This document shows, piece by piece, positions 1 through 5,925 of a stretch of 37,224 nt of DNA; the stretch's first letter is position 1, and each line of letters begins with the position of its first letter. Source of the stretch: a virus; IMG/VR virus record IMGVR_UViG_3300020125_000029, positions 1-37,224 of that record. One strand, 5' to 3'. A model generated the notes under the pieces. The model ran no database searches. It worked only from the letters and a program-made list of their open reading frames with translations, and was not told the DNA's origin. The position numbers were made by a program, and so were the translations under genes.

Positions 1-162
1 ATCAACGCCGTCAACATTCGCACCGTACATGCGCGCATGAACATTACGCGCAATTTCCGCCGCCATTTCCTTTAAGCGTGTTTTATTTAAACCCGGAAAG
101 TCCCTTTTCATAACGTTGAATACAATTCTGGCGATGATTACTCGATATTCTCTCGATATCAT
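1..162 (-). CDS. Hypothetical protein, 3' end cut by window edge
   Basis: An open frame of 54 codons runs off the left edge, so only the N-terminal part is seen. The start at 162 is chosen because its ATG overlaps the stop of the preceding gene as ATGA, the usual junction in this operon; a second in-frame ATG lies at 111. The visible protein is basic, with a run KTRLKEMAAEIARNVHARM that looks helical. No family is recognised. It is the last gene visible in the minus-strand small-gene block. Confidence 0.6.
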   Translation of the reverse strand, partial: MISREYRVIIARIVFNVMKRDFPGLNKTRLKEMAAEIARNVHARMYGANVDGVD

Positions 163-353
163 TGCAAAGTGGCCCCATGTTTGATCAGGAATGCATCTAG
201 TTGCGCGCGTAGCTCCATTGCCGTTTCAATTGTAATTACTATTTGCACAAATTCAACATTAAACGGAACGCACATAGTTGGTTCGCTAATGCTAATTAGC
301 AAATGCTTTCGTTCTTCATTAACATACCCAACATCATGTACTTGCTCAGTCAC
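159..353 (-). CDS. Hypothetical protein, 64 aa
   Basis: Small acidic protein of unknown function. It starts with GTG, and this start codon overlaps the stop of the upstream gene as GTGA; its own stop overlaps the next start as ATGA. This tight coupling on both sides is the main support that it is real. The middle is hydrophobic (EFVQIVITIETAMELRAQL) but looks like a beta-alpha fold rather than a membrane segment. No domain is recognised. Confidence 0.6.
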   Translation of the reverse strand: MTEQVHDVGYVNEERKHLLISISEPTMCVPFNVEFVQIVITIETAMELRAQLDAFLIKHGATLQ

Positions 354-559
354 GGCGTATCATCTTTAGCATTAACGACTTCCACAACCTTGCCGTTCAA
401 CAATGCCCACAATACAAACGACAACAGCCAATCCTTTTGCCCATTGTCGGTTAAATTTACTTTACGTTCCCGCACTTGTTCTTCCGTCTTGGCGTCAAAT
501 GCGCGAACGACAATATTCAATGCCCTATGCTTGCGAGTTACTGGTGCAAATTGATCCAT
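350..559 (-). CDS. Hypothetical protein, 69 aa
   Basis: Function unknown. The ATG at 559 is preferred because a GGTAGG sequence lies about nine bases upstream. A TTG six codons earlier (577) has no ribosome binding site. It overlaps the end of the upstream membrane-protein gene by 22 bases and the next start by GTGA. The protein has a charged first half and a short hydrophobic stretch (WLLSFVLWALLNG) near residues 45-57. It is too short and mixed to call a membrane helix with confidence. Confidence 0.55.
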   Translation of the reverse strand: MDQFAPVTRKHRALNIVVRAFDAKTEEQVRERKVNLTDNGQKDWLLSFVLWALLNGKVVEVVNAKDDTP

Positions 560-708
560 ATGAAGATGCCTACCCAAAATGTGACGATAGCGATTGAAAG
601 TCCAAAGCAGACGATAGCAGTAATATCACGCTTAGGCATCGATTGCGGCCGATTGTCAAGCTTTTCTTTGTACGGCTCCGTTAAGTAGAATGATTTATCT
701 TCGATCAT
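538..708 (-). CDS. Small single-pass membrane protein, 56 aa
   Basis: A soluble, charged N-terminus of about 28 residues is followed by one strongly hydrophobic helix at residues 31-52 (ITAIVCFGLSIAIVTFWVG), then a short tail. The start ATG at 708 is chosen because it overlaps the upstream stop as ATGA; a GTG at 720 is a weaker alternative. The positive charges (PKR) just before the helix suggest the N-terminus stays in the cytoplasm. Function unknown; it may sit in the host inner membrane early in infection. Confidence 0.6.
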   Translation of the reverse strand: MIEDKSFYLTEPYKEKLDNRPQSMPKRDITAIVCFGLSIAIVTFWVGIFIWINLHQ

Positions 709-959
709 AGTGCTATACACATTAATATTTCCATTGCTCCGTACACTCGATTAGCGCCGCAATGCTCGCATTCATAATCTCTTGCATCAGGCTCGCAACC
801 GTCTTGCTCCTGCCCACATTCCAGACAGAAGCCAGGATTATCAAGCGAGTTATTGTAACGGATAACAGCTTCTTCAACTCGCTTATCGGTTATGCTATCG
901 TGAACCTTCAACGGCTTTTGACCGTAATTAGGTTCTGTGAGGTAACGAGGAAGGCTCAT
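705..959 (-). CDS. Zinc-ribbon protein, 84 aa
   Basis: Four clear metal-binding cysteines occur as CLEC near residues 45-48 and CEHC near 63-66, followed by GANRVYGA. This pattern is typical of small zinc-ribbon proteins found in phages and their hosts. The start ATG at 959 overlaps the upstream stop (ATGA) and the stop overlaps the next start the same way. The role is unknown; a zinc ribbon of this size could bind nucleic acid or a host protein. Confidence 0.75.
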   Translation of the reverse strand: MSLPRYLTEPNYGQKPLKVHDSITDKRVEEAVIRYNNSLDNPGFCLECGQEQDGCEPDARDYECEHCGANRVYGAMEILMCIAL

Positions 960-1180
960 ATTCCACCCGGTAAGCCAAGCAATTCAGCTTTAAAGCGATT
1001 GCTGCAAGGAATGCTTTGCGCAACAGTTGACCCCATTCGCAAGCTACCGGACTTGCCGATATAGTAATATCCAAGTCCCTGATCACGAATGAAAACGATA
1101 TATTTGTGAGTACGCTTAACTTCGTGCAAGCCTTTCGCCTGCAATGCGGCAACAAACCGCTCTTGAAGTGTCTTAGCCAT
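956..1180 (-). CDS. Hypothetical phage protein, 74 aa
   Basis: The start ATG at 1180 has a very strong ribosome binding site (GGGGGAGGG, about five bases upstream) and overlaps the upstream stop as TAATG. The protein has an N-terminal helix (MAKTLQERFVAALQAKG), then a beta-rich part with GYYYIGKSGSLRMG and a C-terminal segment SNRFKAELL. I believe similar small proteins occur in other tailed phages of alphaproteobacteria, but I know no function. The strong binding site suggests it is made in larger amounts than its neighbours. Confidence 0.7.
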   Translation of the reverse strand: MAKTLQERFVAALQAKGLHEVKRTHKYIVFIRDQGLGYYYIGKSGSLRMGSTVAQSIPCSNRFKAELLGLPGGI

Positions 1181-1374
1181 TACACCCTCCCCCTACCAAG
1201 CGTAATATGGCCGATTGACGAAAGCTCGCGTGCCATTTCTTCAGGATCATTCAACTCTGTTTCGTCGGCTTCGCCGTTAGCTACGGCATCTTCATACCAA
1301 ACCTTGATCATAGCGGCGGAAACGTAACGATGTTCCGGCCATACAATTTCAAATTTTCTGGTATCTTGTGCCAT
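1180..1374 (-). CDS. Hypothetical protein, 64 aa, first gene of its operon
   Basis: Acidic small protein of unknown function. The start ATG at 1374 follows a GGAG site inside a leader that recurs before other operon-first genes in this window (ATCGAAGCA upstream, TAATCAA just before the ATG). A sigma70-like promoter lies at 1405-1432, so this gene probably heads the run of coupled genes from 1374 down to the left edge. The stop overlaps the next start as TAATG. Confidence 0.65.
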   Translation of the reverse strand: MAQDTRKFEIVWPEHRYVSAAMIKVWYEDAVANGEADETELNDPEEMARELSSIGHITLGRGRV

Positions 1375-1404
1375 TTGATTAGCTCCGTTTGCTTCGATAA
1401 CTAG

Positions 1405-1432
1405 AGCTTACCATTTTTATACAGGAAGTCAA
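1405..1432 (-). promoter_or_regulatory. Sigma70-like promoter for genes 1374 to 1
   Basis: On the minus strand, a TTGACT -35 box (1427-1432) and a TAAGCT -10-like box (1405-1410) are 16 bases apart. The -35 lies on the edge of the inverted repeat at 1431-1484. The first gene begins about 30 bases downstream. The -10 match is weak, but the layout resembles the stronger promoters at 2804 and 7750. Confidence 0.5.
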
Positions 1433-1484
1433 CAGCCTTAATCAAATTATTTTTAATTAACTTTCTTAACTGATTAAGGCTGTT
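1431..1484. repeat. 14-bp perfect inverted repeat after the parB-like gene
   Basis: Arms at 1431-1444 and 1471-1484 (AACAGCCTTAATCA and its complement) enclose a 26-base AT-rich loop. It lies just after the stop of the ParB-like gene and overlaps the -35 box of the next operon. No clear U-tract follows on the minus strand, so a simple intrinsic terminator is doubtful. It could be a terminator with a weak tail, or an operator controlling the adjoining promoter. Confidence 0.5.
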
Positions 1485-1493
1485 GTATTTATG

Positions 1494-2303
1494 TCACAAT
1501 CCGAGCACCTTGCGAATAATCTCGAATTGCTCTTGTGGCATCTTGATTACGACAATCTCGCTATCGGTATCATCAATATCGGCGTACTCGAATGCTTCTT
1601 TCACGGCTACCGCTTTGTTGACCTTGGGAACGCCACCAGTAGCTTCCCCGACATGCCGTTGCATAACCTTGGTTTTGCCTTCCGCTTGCGCTACGGCTAT
1701 TCCCTGCTTCAATGCGGCTTCTGCGGCAGTACCTTCAGCCTTGACGACTGCCATAGCCGTGCTTGGCGCGACTTGGCCGTTATGCACCATCGTTTTGACG
1801 CCTTCCGGCAGCGTATTGTAATCGAGCACTTGGCTGATACGCGCAGCTGATACGCCAGCACGCTTCGCTATGTCGCCTTGGTTCCAGCCCATATCGAGCA
1901 AACGCTTATAGAGCTTGGCATTCTCCAAGATCGAAAATGGCTTGCCGGAATTGCGAAGATGCTGATTAAAGAGCCGATCCGGCTCATTGGCGTATCGTTC
2001 GCCAACCTTGCAAGGAATGGTCTTGATATCAGCCTTTAGGAACTCGATTGCGTAAAGCGTAGCTCGCAAACGGCATTCACCATCCTCTAGCCAAGCCTTA
2101 CCATCTTCCCAATTGACCGTAAGCGGCTCTTTCACGCCGACTTCGGCAATCGACTTAGCGAGCATTTCAACATGCTCGATATTGGAAGGGTCTTTAAAGT
2201 CGCGGCTGTTCCAGCCGGATTTGACGTGAATATTGTGCGGTGCAATACGATGGATATCGCTGCGACCTTCCGAGATAGATGCTAGTCCAGTTGTCTTTGA
2301 CAT
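1494..2303 (-). CDS. ParB/Spo0J-like nuclease-fold protein with HTH
   Basis: A 269-residue protein with the layout of the ParB/RepB/Spo0J family. The N-terminal ParB box is seen around residues 20-100, with GECRLRAT (75-82) in the place of the usual GERRxRA motif. A helix-turn-helix follows near 135-165 (GDIAKRAGVSAARISQVL), then an alanine-rich segment and an acidic C-terminus. ParB proteins bind specific DNA sites and act in partition or as regulators. No ParA partner is visible in the window, so a role as regulator or in DNA organisation is as likely as partition. It is translated from ATG 2303 after an AGGGG site. Confidence 0.85.
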   Translation of the reverse strand: MSKTTGLASISEGRSDIHRIAPHNIHVKSGWNSRDFKDPSNIEHVEMLAKSIAEVGVKEPLTVNWEDGKAWLEDGECRLRATLYAIEFLKADIKTIPCKVGERYANEPDRLFNQHLRNSGKPFSILENAKLYKRLLDMGWNQGDIAKRAGVSAARISQVLDYNTLPEGVKTMVHNGQVAPSTAMAVVKAEGTAAEAALKQGIAVAQAEGKTKVMQRHVGEATGGVPKVNKAVAVKEAFEYADIDDTDSEIVVIKMPQEQFEIIRKVLGL

Positions 2304-2331
2304 GATGATTAGGCCCCTAGTTAGAGAATGA

Positions 2332-2409
2332 TGGATAGGGTAGGAGTTGAACCTACCGTTCCGTTTAGGCTTGATTAGAGCTTAACGTGCGATCATCAAT
2401 CGCCAAACC
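2332..2409 (-). other. Degenerate tRNA-like hairpin string
   Basis: The 128-base gap between two genes holds hairpins that partly resemble a minus-strand tRNA. A perfect T-arm with a seven-base TTCAACT loop lies at 2340-2356. An anticodon-like arm with one mismatch and a U at position 33 lies at 2367-2383, at the right distance. Total length to a weak 5' acceptor match is 78 bases. The D-arm does not form and the acceptor has two mismatches; instead there is a GCGAT hairpin at 2389-2403. It may be a decayed tRNA, a tRNA 3' end used as an attachment site, or only RNA hairpins. Confidence 0.2.
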
Positions 2410-2431
2410 CAACCGGGCACTCCGTTGAAGA

Positions 2432-2644
2432 TTAACGCAATGTAACAGTTGTTAACTCAACATGCAAGCCGGAACGCTTTGAAAGTTCAAGAATGGCTGC
2501 ATTTTCATCCGTTACGTTAGCATCAACCAAATGAGCACATTCGCCAACAACGTTAGCAATATCACCAAGTTGCGGTGCATCCCAATTGCCACGATTACGA
2601 AGAACCGTTTGCGCAATTGAGGTAAGAGCTTCGATCTTCGTCAT
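2432..2644 (-). CDS. Hypothetical protein, 70 aa
   Basis: Small acidic protein of unknown function, predicted mostly helical with a beta-like C-terminus (HVELTTVTLR). It is the first gene after the promoter at 2804-2832 and the long-stem element at 2673-2799, so those two elements probably control it and the ParB-like gene behind it. The start ATG at 2644 follows AGGG in the shared leader (ATCGAAGCA ... TAATCAA). Confidence 0.65.
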   Translation of the reverse strand: MTKIEALTSIAQTVLRNRGNWDAPQLGDIANVVGECAHLVDANVTDENAAILELSKRSGLHVELTTVTLR

Positions 2645-2672
2645 TTGATTAGTCCCTTTGCTTCGATTTGAT

Positions 2673-2799
2673 AAGTTGACTAGGCGAGAGATTGATACCG
2701 TCTAAGCGCCCTTTGTATGGATTTTTAAGAGTGGTGCTCACTCCCCATTCGGCATTTCTTAGAACTCTCCGTCTTTTCAATCTCTCGCCTAGTCAACTT
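2673..2799 (-). ncRNA. Structured RNA or element with 23-bp perfect stem
   Basis: Two 23-base arms at 2673-2695 and 2777-2799 are perfect reverse complements (each contains TTGACTAGGCGAGAGATTGA or its complement). They enclose 81 bases. Inside, CTAAG/CTTAG and GAGTG/CACTC pairs form further helices when read on the minus strand. The promoter at 2804-2832 should start transcription within one or two bases of the first arm, so the RNA would begin with this stem. It lies 28 bases upstream of the gene at 2644. It could be a 5' leader, a stable small RNA, or a MITE-like insertion; no target duplication was seen. Confidence 0.5.
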
Positions 2800-2803
2800 C
2801 AGT

Positions 2804-2832
2804 ATCCTACTCCCCTAAATACGATAAGTCAA
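2804..2832 (-). promoter_or_regulatory. Sigma70-like promoter, TTGACT-N17-TAGGAT
   Basis: On the minus strand the -35 TTGACT (2827-2832) and the -10 TAGGAT (2804-2809) are exactly 17 bases apart. The expected start of transcription, near 2798, is at the foot of the 23-bp stem. It should drive the gene at 2644 and the ParB-like gene. Confidence 0.65.
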
Positions 2833-2851
2833 CTACGATTATTAAATATTT

Positions 2852-2871
2852 TTAATAACTTTGGTTATTAA
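2852..2871. repeat. 8-bp inverted repeat, AT-rich
   Basis: TTAATAAC and its complement flank a four-base loop. The element lies in the 107-base gap between the gene ending at 2940 and the promoter at 2804. A second, weaker hairpin of AGAACA/TGTTCT lies near 2890-2910. One or both may end the upstream transcript or serve as an operator; neither has a convincing U-tract. Confidence 0.35.
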
Positions 2872-2939
2872 CAAAGAGAACGTTAACAGAACATCTTGTT
2901 TTGTTCTTTCCGCACCATGCTACCGCTGCTACTTCTGCG

Positions 2940-3119
2940 CTACTTCTGCGCTGCACTAAGCTTATTCTTCAACTTAAAGTAGCGACAATGACCCTTGGGC
3001 GAGATATCACCGAAAACTAGAGTACAGCGATTAGGCGCACGGAACATCGTGCAATCTTGGCATTGGTCTTTCTTAGCCGGTTCAACGTACTCGGCTTCGG
3101 ACTTCGGTATTTTAGCCAT
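2940..3119 (-). CDS. HiPIP-like Cys-rich protein, 59 aa
   Basis: The protein carries four cysteines in the order CQDC, C, C, with the spacing QCQDCTMFRAP..RCTLVFGDI then GHCRYF. This resembles the short high-potential iron-sulfur-like proteins often encoded by phages, with the signature C-x2-C-x(8)-C-x(12)-C and a PxGxCxYF ending. Metal or cluster binding is inferred, not shown. The ATG at 3119 is chosen because it overlaps the upstream stop as TGATG. It ends the coupled operon running down from 4006. Confidence 0.65.
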   Translation of the reverse strand: MAKIPKSEAEYVEPAKKDQCQDCTMFRAPNRCTLVFGDISPKGHCRYFKLKNKLSAAQK

Positions 3120-3298
3120 CACTTCGCCTTCAGTCGATTTATGAGCTTATAGATACGATCAAGCGCATAATTGATATTAACCAACCGCCGCTTATGTTGC
3201 TTCAATAAAAATTCCAATTCATCGCGCAAGTTCTTAGCAAAATGCAACTGTTTACGATTACTGCGTTTGCTCTTGCTATGCCTAACAGGCTCGCTCAT
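3119..3298 (-). CDS. Small basic helical protein, 59 aa
   Basis: A short gene joined to both neighbours: its ATG overlaps the upstream stop as ATGA and its TGA overlaps the next ATG as TGATG. The protein begins MSEPVRHSKSKRSNRKQ and is strongly basic. The rest looks like one long amphipathic helix or coiled coil (LRDELEFLLKQHKRRL). Function unknown; the charge suggests nucleic-acid contact. Confidence 0.65.
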   Translation of the reverse strand: MSEPVRHSKSKRSNRKQLHFAKNLRDELEFLLKQHKRRLVNINYALDRIYKLINRLKAK

Positions 3299-3573
3299 TT
3301 CTTACGTTTCTTCTTTCTAGCTGCACGTTGCTCGCTATAGGCAATTGCAACAGCTTGCTTTACCGGCTTACCGGCTGCGACTTCGGCTCGAATATTGGAC
3401 TTGAATGCAGATTTTGACGTACTACGCTTTAGCGGCATCTTTTTCCTCCTGAATATTACTCTTTCAACATATAAAGAATGCGCAAGTCTTTTATCATCAA
3501 TCACAACAACAGAATATACTTTAGCATTTAATATTGCTTTAGGCCAACGCACAATAACAGCAGCTACAGGCAT
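3295..3573 (-). CDS. Two-part ORF: 92 aa with strong internal start at 3438
   Basis: The frame runs from an ATG at 3573 (TAATG overlap with the upstream stop) to 3295. Its last 47 codons, from ATG 3438, match the small basic phage protein class beginning MPLKxxxS, with a KSNIRAEVAAGKPVKQAVAIA core and an RKKKRKK tail. That internal ATG has a perfect AGGAGG six bases upstream, so the 47-residue protein is surely made. The first 45 residues (MPVAAVIVRWPKAILNAKVY ...) look like a separate small domain with no stop codon between. Both a full-length and a short product are likely. Functions unknown. Confidence 0.7.
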   Translation of the reverse strand: MPVAAVIVRWPKAILNAKVYSVVVIDDKRLAHSLYVERVIFRRKKMPLKRSTSKSAFKSNIRAEVAAGKPVKQAVAIAYSEQRAARKKKRKK

Positions 3574-3824
3574 TATCTTACAACCTTCAATCGCCTTTGC
3601 ACATGATCAATCGTTATCGACAAATCATCCAAATATCTTTGCGACGGACTAGCTAAAGCAAGCTCCGTTGCCTGCTTCAGCTTCAAATCGGCCAAGCGTT
3701 CTTCTAGCTCTTTTTGCAATGCTTTGCTCATTACACGACCTTTAAATGATATTCTGCCGTAATGATCAACTATTTGAGCTTCGGAAAGATTAGCTCTTTC
3801 TTCGTCACTAAGCCGATAAGTCAC
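3573..3824 (-). CDS. Hypothetical protein, 83 aa
   Basis: Function unknown. It starts with GTG overlapping the upstream stop (GTGA) and stops with TAATG into the next gene. The first 30 residues (DEERANLSEAQIVDHYGRIS) and the long helical middle (KALQKELEERLADLKLKQA) suggest a compact helical domain followed by a coiled coil. The C-terminus is basic. Confidence 0.6.
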   Translation of the reverse strand: MTYRLSDEERANLSEAQIVDHYGRISFKGRVMSKALQKELEERLADLKLKQATELALASPSQRYLDDLSITIDHVQRRLKVVR

Positions 3825-4006
3825 GCCGCTAATCCTTGCTCCTGATCATGCTCGCCGCCCCAAGCATCGCCCACAACCTCAACTTTCTTGAATTGCCCAT
3901 TCGAGCAATACACGAAAGGTTGACCGAATACCACGAAGGCGACGGTTTCAACATTGCCGGCAGTCGTGATCACCTTTTGGCCGGGATAGCAAACAATCTT
4001 GCGCAT
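3821..4006 (-). CDS. Hypothetical beta-rich protein, 61 aa
   Basis: Function unknown. Two ATGs lie close together (4012 and 4006). The second is preferred because the GGAG site is too close to the first and well placed for the second. The protein begins MRKIVCYPGQKVITTAG and is mostly short beta strands, with a C-terminal acidic stretch. A promoter candidate lies at 4029-4057, so it probably heads the operon down to 2940. Confidence 0.6.
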   Translation of the reverse strand: MRKIVCYPGQKVITTAGNVETVAFVVFGQPFVYCSNGQFKKVEVVGDAWGGEHDQEQGLAA

Positions 4007-4028
4007 AGCCATTCTCCAATTCGTTCCA

Positions 4029-4057
4029 TAGCTATGCTAATAATCGGCAAGTGTCAA
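4029..4057 (-). promoter_or_regulatory. Candidate promoter for the 4006-2940 operon
   Basis: A consensus TTGACA -35 box lies at 4052-4057 on the minus strand. Seventeen bases on is TAGCTA (4029-4034), which shares only the leading TA with the -10 consensus. It sits in a 72-base gap between genes and is 23 bases from the first start codon. Confidence 0.45.
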
Positions 4058-4078
4058 GTTAGTTCCGTTCAAATGCAT

Positions 4079-4717
4079 TTAGAATGTTGCTGGCACAATT
4101 CGATAGCCTTTAGCCGCCAACGCCTTTCTAATTGCTTCCATCGAAACATCATGCGAATGACTGCCCACATATATTGTGATCATTTCCGGCTGTTGCTGGC
4201 GATAGACCCTAGACCAGCCATATTGACCAGCTTGCTTATTTGGGTCAAATCCTTCGGTAAACCAGCAATGTGAACCATCCTTAACCCATTCGACTTGCTT
4301 CTTCGGTACTTTAGTCCAAACATAAGTTCCAGCCGTATTAGGATCATGTCCTTCAGGAAACAAACAATCGACATTATCACTACGTCGCCAACATACTTTT
4401 TTTGGCTCATCAAACTTCAACAAGCCTAAAGCTTCAAGAGCACGAACAATATTACCGCGACCATGAACACCATACCGGACTTCACCGCCGCTTTGTATGA
4501 TCTTGTTTTCGGCTTCTTCCCTTGTCATCTTCGATTGCTCCGTAAGATTAAATGGATCAGCATTGTAAGTTTTAGCCGCGAAGTCTTTTAACTTTTCTTC
4601 TTTCATTCTATCACAAACTGTAGAAGCATTATCCCAAAATTCTAACGCCTTCAATATTTCATGCGCTGTACGGCCAAATATTCGCAAGCACTGATCACCG
4701 TTGCCACACTTAATCAA
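4079..4717 (-). CDS. Hypothetical protein with repeated motif; N-terminus interrupted by TGA
   Basis: No family recognised. The C-terminal half holds two related segments, CLFPEGHDPNTAGTYVWTKV and HCWFTEGFDPNKQAGQYGWS, so a small domain is duplicated. The first usable start downstream of any stop is TTG 4717, without a ribosome binding site. Upstream in the same frame the sequence still reads like protein (NKTPQEYYDA). Beyond an in-frame TGA (4748-4750) lies ATG 4765 with an AAGGAA site, one base after the upstream stop. The original protein probably began MPCSH, then a Cys now turned to stop, giving a CxxC motif. The gene may be damaged or read through. Confidence 0.6.
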   Translation of the reverse strand: MIKCGNGDQCLRIFGRTAHEILKALEFWDNASTVCDRMKEEKLKDFAAKTYNADPFNLTEQSKMTREEAENKIIQSGGEVRYGVHGRGNIVRALEALGLLKFDEPKKVCWRRSDNVDCLFPEGHDPNTAGTYVWTKVPKKQVEWVKDGSHCWFTEGFDPNKQAGQYGWSRVYRQQQPEMITIYVGSHSHDVSMEAIRKALAAKGYRIVPATF

Positions 4718-4766
4718 AGCATCGTAATACTCTTGCGGCGTCTTATTTCAATGACTACAAGGCATG

Positions 4767-5183
4767 TTATTTCCTTACATAAACTTTCTGACACCAAACA
4801 TATCCCAAATACTCTAACAATGCATCCCGAGCTTCTTCCCATCCGAAGCATACACGAGTAACATATTCTTGTGTACTTAAAAAATCAAGCCATGTTTGTT
4901 GATCTGCGCTAACTATTCCGGTCTTTGGCTTCTTCAATTCAATAAATATACCCGACCTTGTTTTACGATAAATCGGCAAAAATATATCAGGTACACCGGA
5001 CTTGACGCCCATCGCCTTTAGCTTGCTCGCTTCGGCAATATGACGACTGCCGCCATTGGGAATATGGAACAGCCATTTCAATTCAGGAATGCCACTTGTA
5101 GCACTCCAACAGAAAAGAGCTTTTTGGTGCGCGTCCTCTGATCCGGGAGCGGCTAACTGTTCTGGCGTGATTGGTTTAGCCAT
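4767..5183 (-). CDS. VRR-NUC domain nuclease, 138 aa
   Basis: A single-domain PD-(D/E)XK nuclease of the VRR-NUC type. The core is seen as GVPDIFLPI (D66), then FIELKKPKTG (E82, K84), followed by a helix with DQQTW and a C-terminal FGWEEARDALLEYLG typical of the family. The upstream IPNGGSR segment is also usual for phage stand-alone VRR-NUC proteins. Such proteins are thought to act on structured DNA such as junctions, probably in replication or recombination. ATG 5183 is chosen with an AAGGCGAG site; it overlaps the upstream gene by eight bases. Confidence 0.9.
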   Translation of the reverse strand: MAKPITPEQLAAPGSEDAHQKALFCWSATSGIPELKWLFHIPNGGSRHIAEASKLKAMGVKSGVPDIFLPIYRKTRSGIFIELKKPKTGIVSADQQTWLDFLSTQEYVTRVCFGWEEARDALLEYLGYVWCQKVYVRK

Positions 5184-5376
5184 TTTCTCGCCTTGTGTTA
5201 GTAACAACAATACGCCAACCGAAACCTAGCGGCATCCTAAAAGTATAATAGCCGTATCGCTCGCTGTATAGTGATCTATTCCATTGGGCATTAAGCTTGC
5301 ACCAATAAGGCCCAAGGCGAATTGCAAACAATCCTTGCTCAATACAAAAGCAATATTTTAATTCGTTATTGTACAT
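5176..5376 (-). CDS. Hypothetical protein, 66 aa
   Basis: Function unknown. Rich in aromatic residues (KYCFCIEQGLFAIRLGPYW, RYGYYTFRMPLGFGWR), predicted to be a small beta sheet. Several in-frame ATGs lie near the start; ATG 5376 is preferred as the one nearest to the end of the upstream gene (11-base overlap), though the ribosome binding site is weak. A start at 5385 or 5394 is possible. Confidence 0.55.
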   Translation of the reverse strand: MYNNELKYCFCIEQGLFAIRLGPYWCKLNAQWNRSLYSERYGYYTFRMPLGFGWRIVVTNTRRENG

Positions 5377-5593
5377 CTTTGCCATCTTTATCATTGGTAT
5401 CCGTACTGCCATATCGACCACCCAAGTATCCGACAAAGCAGCCCACAATCATCTGAAACGCCGGCCCTATAATTTGAAAAATCTTTTCATTATCCACCTT
5501 ATCATCAAACAATCCTATCAACATAACCGAAACAACCGAAAGCATTACAACAGCTAAAGTAATAACAACAATATATTGCAAATGTTCCTTCAT
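5366..5593 (-). CDS. Two-helix membrane protein, 75 aa
   Basis: Two hydrophobic segments are clear: residues 8-28 (IVVITLAVVMLSVVSVMLIG) and about 41-60 (IIGPAFQMIVGCFVGYLGG). They are joined by a charged loop (DDKVDNEK). The C-terminal tail is very acidic. The size and hairpin shape are holin-like, but a better holin candidate lies beside the lysozyme at 23801. Here, among early genes, a role in superinfection exclusion or host membrane modification is possible. The ATG at 5593 directly follows the upstream TAA. Confidence 0.65.
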   Translation of the reverse strand: MKEHLQYIVVITLAVVMLSVVSVMLIGLFDDKVDNEKIFQIIGPAFQMIVGCFVGYLGGRYGSTDTNDKDGKDVQ

Positions 5594-5764
5594 TTAATTA
5601 TCTTTCAATTTCAAGCTCCTACCATTCGGATGAAGCTCTTTCCAAAGCAAGATAAAGGCTTCTCTTTCTTGATCCGTTTCAAAATACAATACAAGTGCTC
5701 TTTTATTATTTAAATTAGGCGTGCCGCAAGTCGGGCATTCTTGTATTTCTTTCGGCAATTTCAT
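5594..5764 (-). CDS. Small CxxC protein, 56 aa
   Basis: A short gene coupled on both sides: its ATG overlaps the upstream stop (ATGA) and its TAA is directly followed by the next ATG. The protein carries CPTCGTPN near residues 10-17, one half of a possible zinc site; no second pair of cysteines is seen, so two chains may share a metal. The remainder is a charged helix-strand region. Function unknown. Confidence 0.6.
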   Translation of the reverse strand: MKLPKEIQECPTCGTPNLNNKRALVLYFETDQEREAFILLWKELHPNGRSLKLKDN

Positions 5765-5925
5765 AGCTTAATCTTCACGTCAAATGTGCCATCATTGGTA
5801 ATGCAGCAATCAATCCCTTTACTTCGTAACTGTTTCTGGCATTCATTTACGATAGCTAAGGCTTCCCGAGCCTTGTTAATGATTAGCTCTAGTTCTTTTA
5901 TCTGATCGATTGTATATCTAATCAT
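5761..5925 (-). CDS. Small helical protein, 54 aa
   Basis: Function unknown. The protein is mainly one long helix (TIDQIKELELIINKAREAL) followed by a short region with a vicinal Cys pair (IDCCITNDG) and a beta-like end. The start ATG 5925 lies eight bases inside the upstream gene and the stop overlaps the next start as ATGA, which supports its being translated. Confidence 0.6.
   Translation of the reverse strand: MIRYTIDQIKELELIINKAREALAIVNECQKQLRSKGIDCCITNDGTFDVKIKL

Noticed and set aside
2332-2409. A functional tRNA gene
   Set aside because: The T-arm is perfect but the D-arm fails and the acceptor has two mismatches; kept only as a low-confidence relic.
4748-4750. UGA used as tryptophan throughout the phage
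   Set aside because: Many genes end in TGA with sensible ATGA junctions and would run on if TGA were sense.
5366-5593. Two-helix protein as the holin
   Set aside because: It lies among early genes far from the lysozyme; the 23801-24196 gene next to the lysozyme is a better holin.
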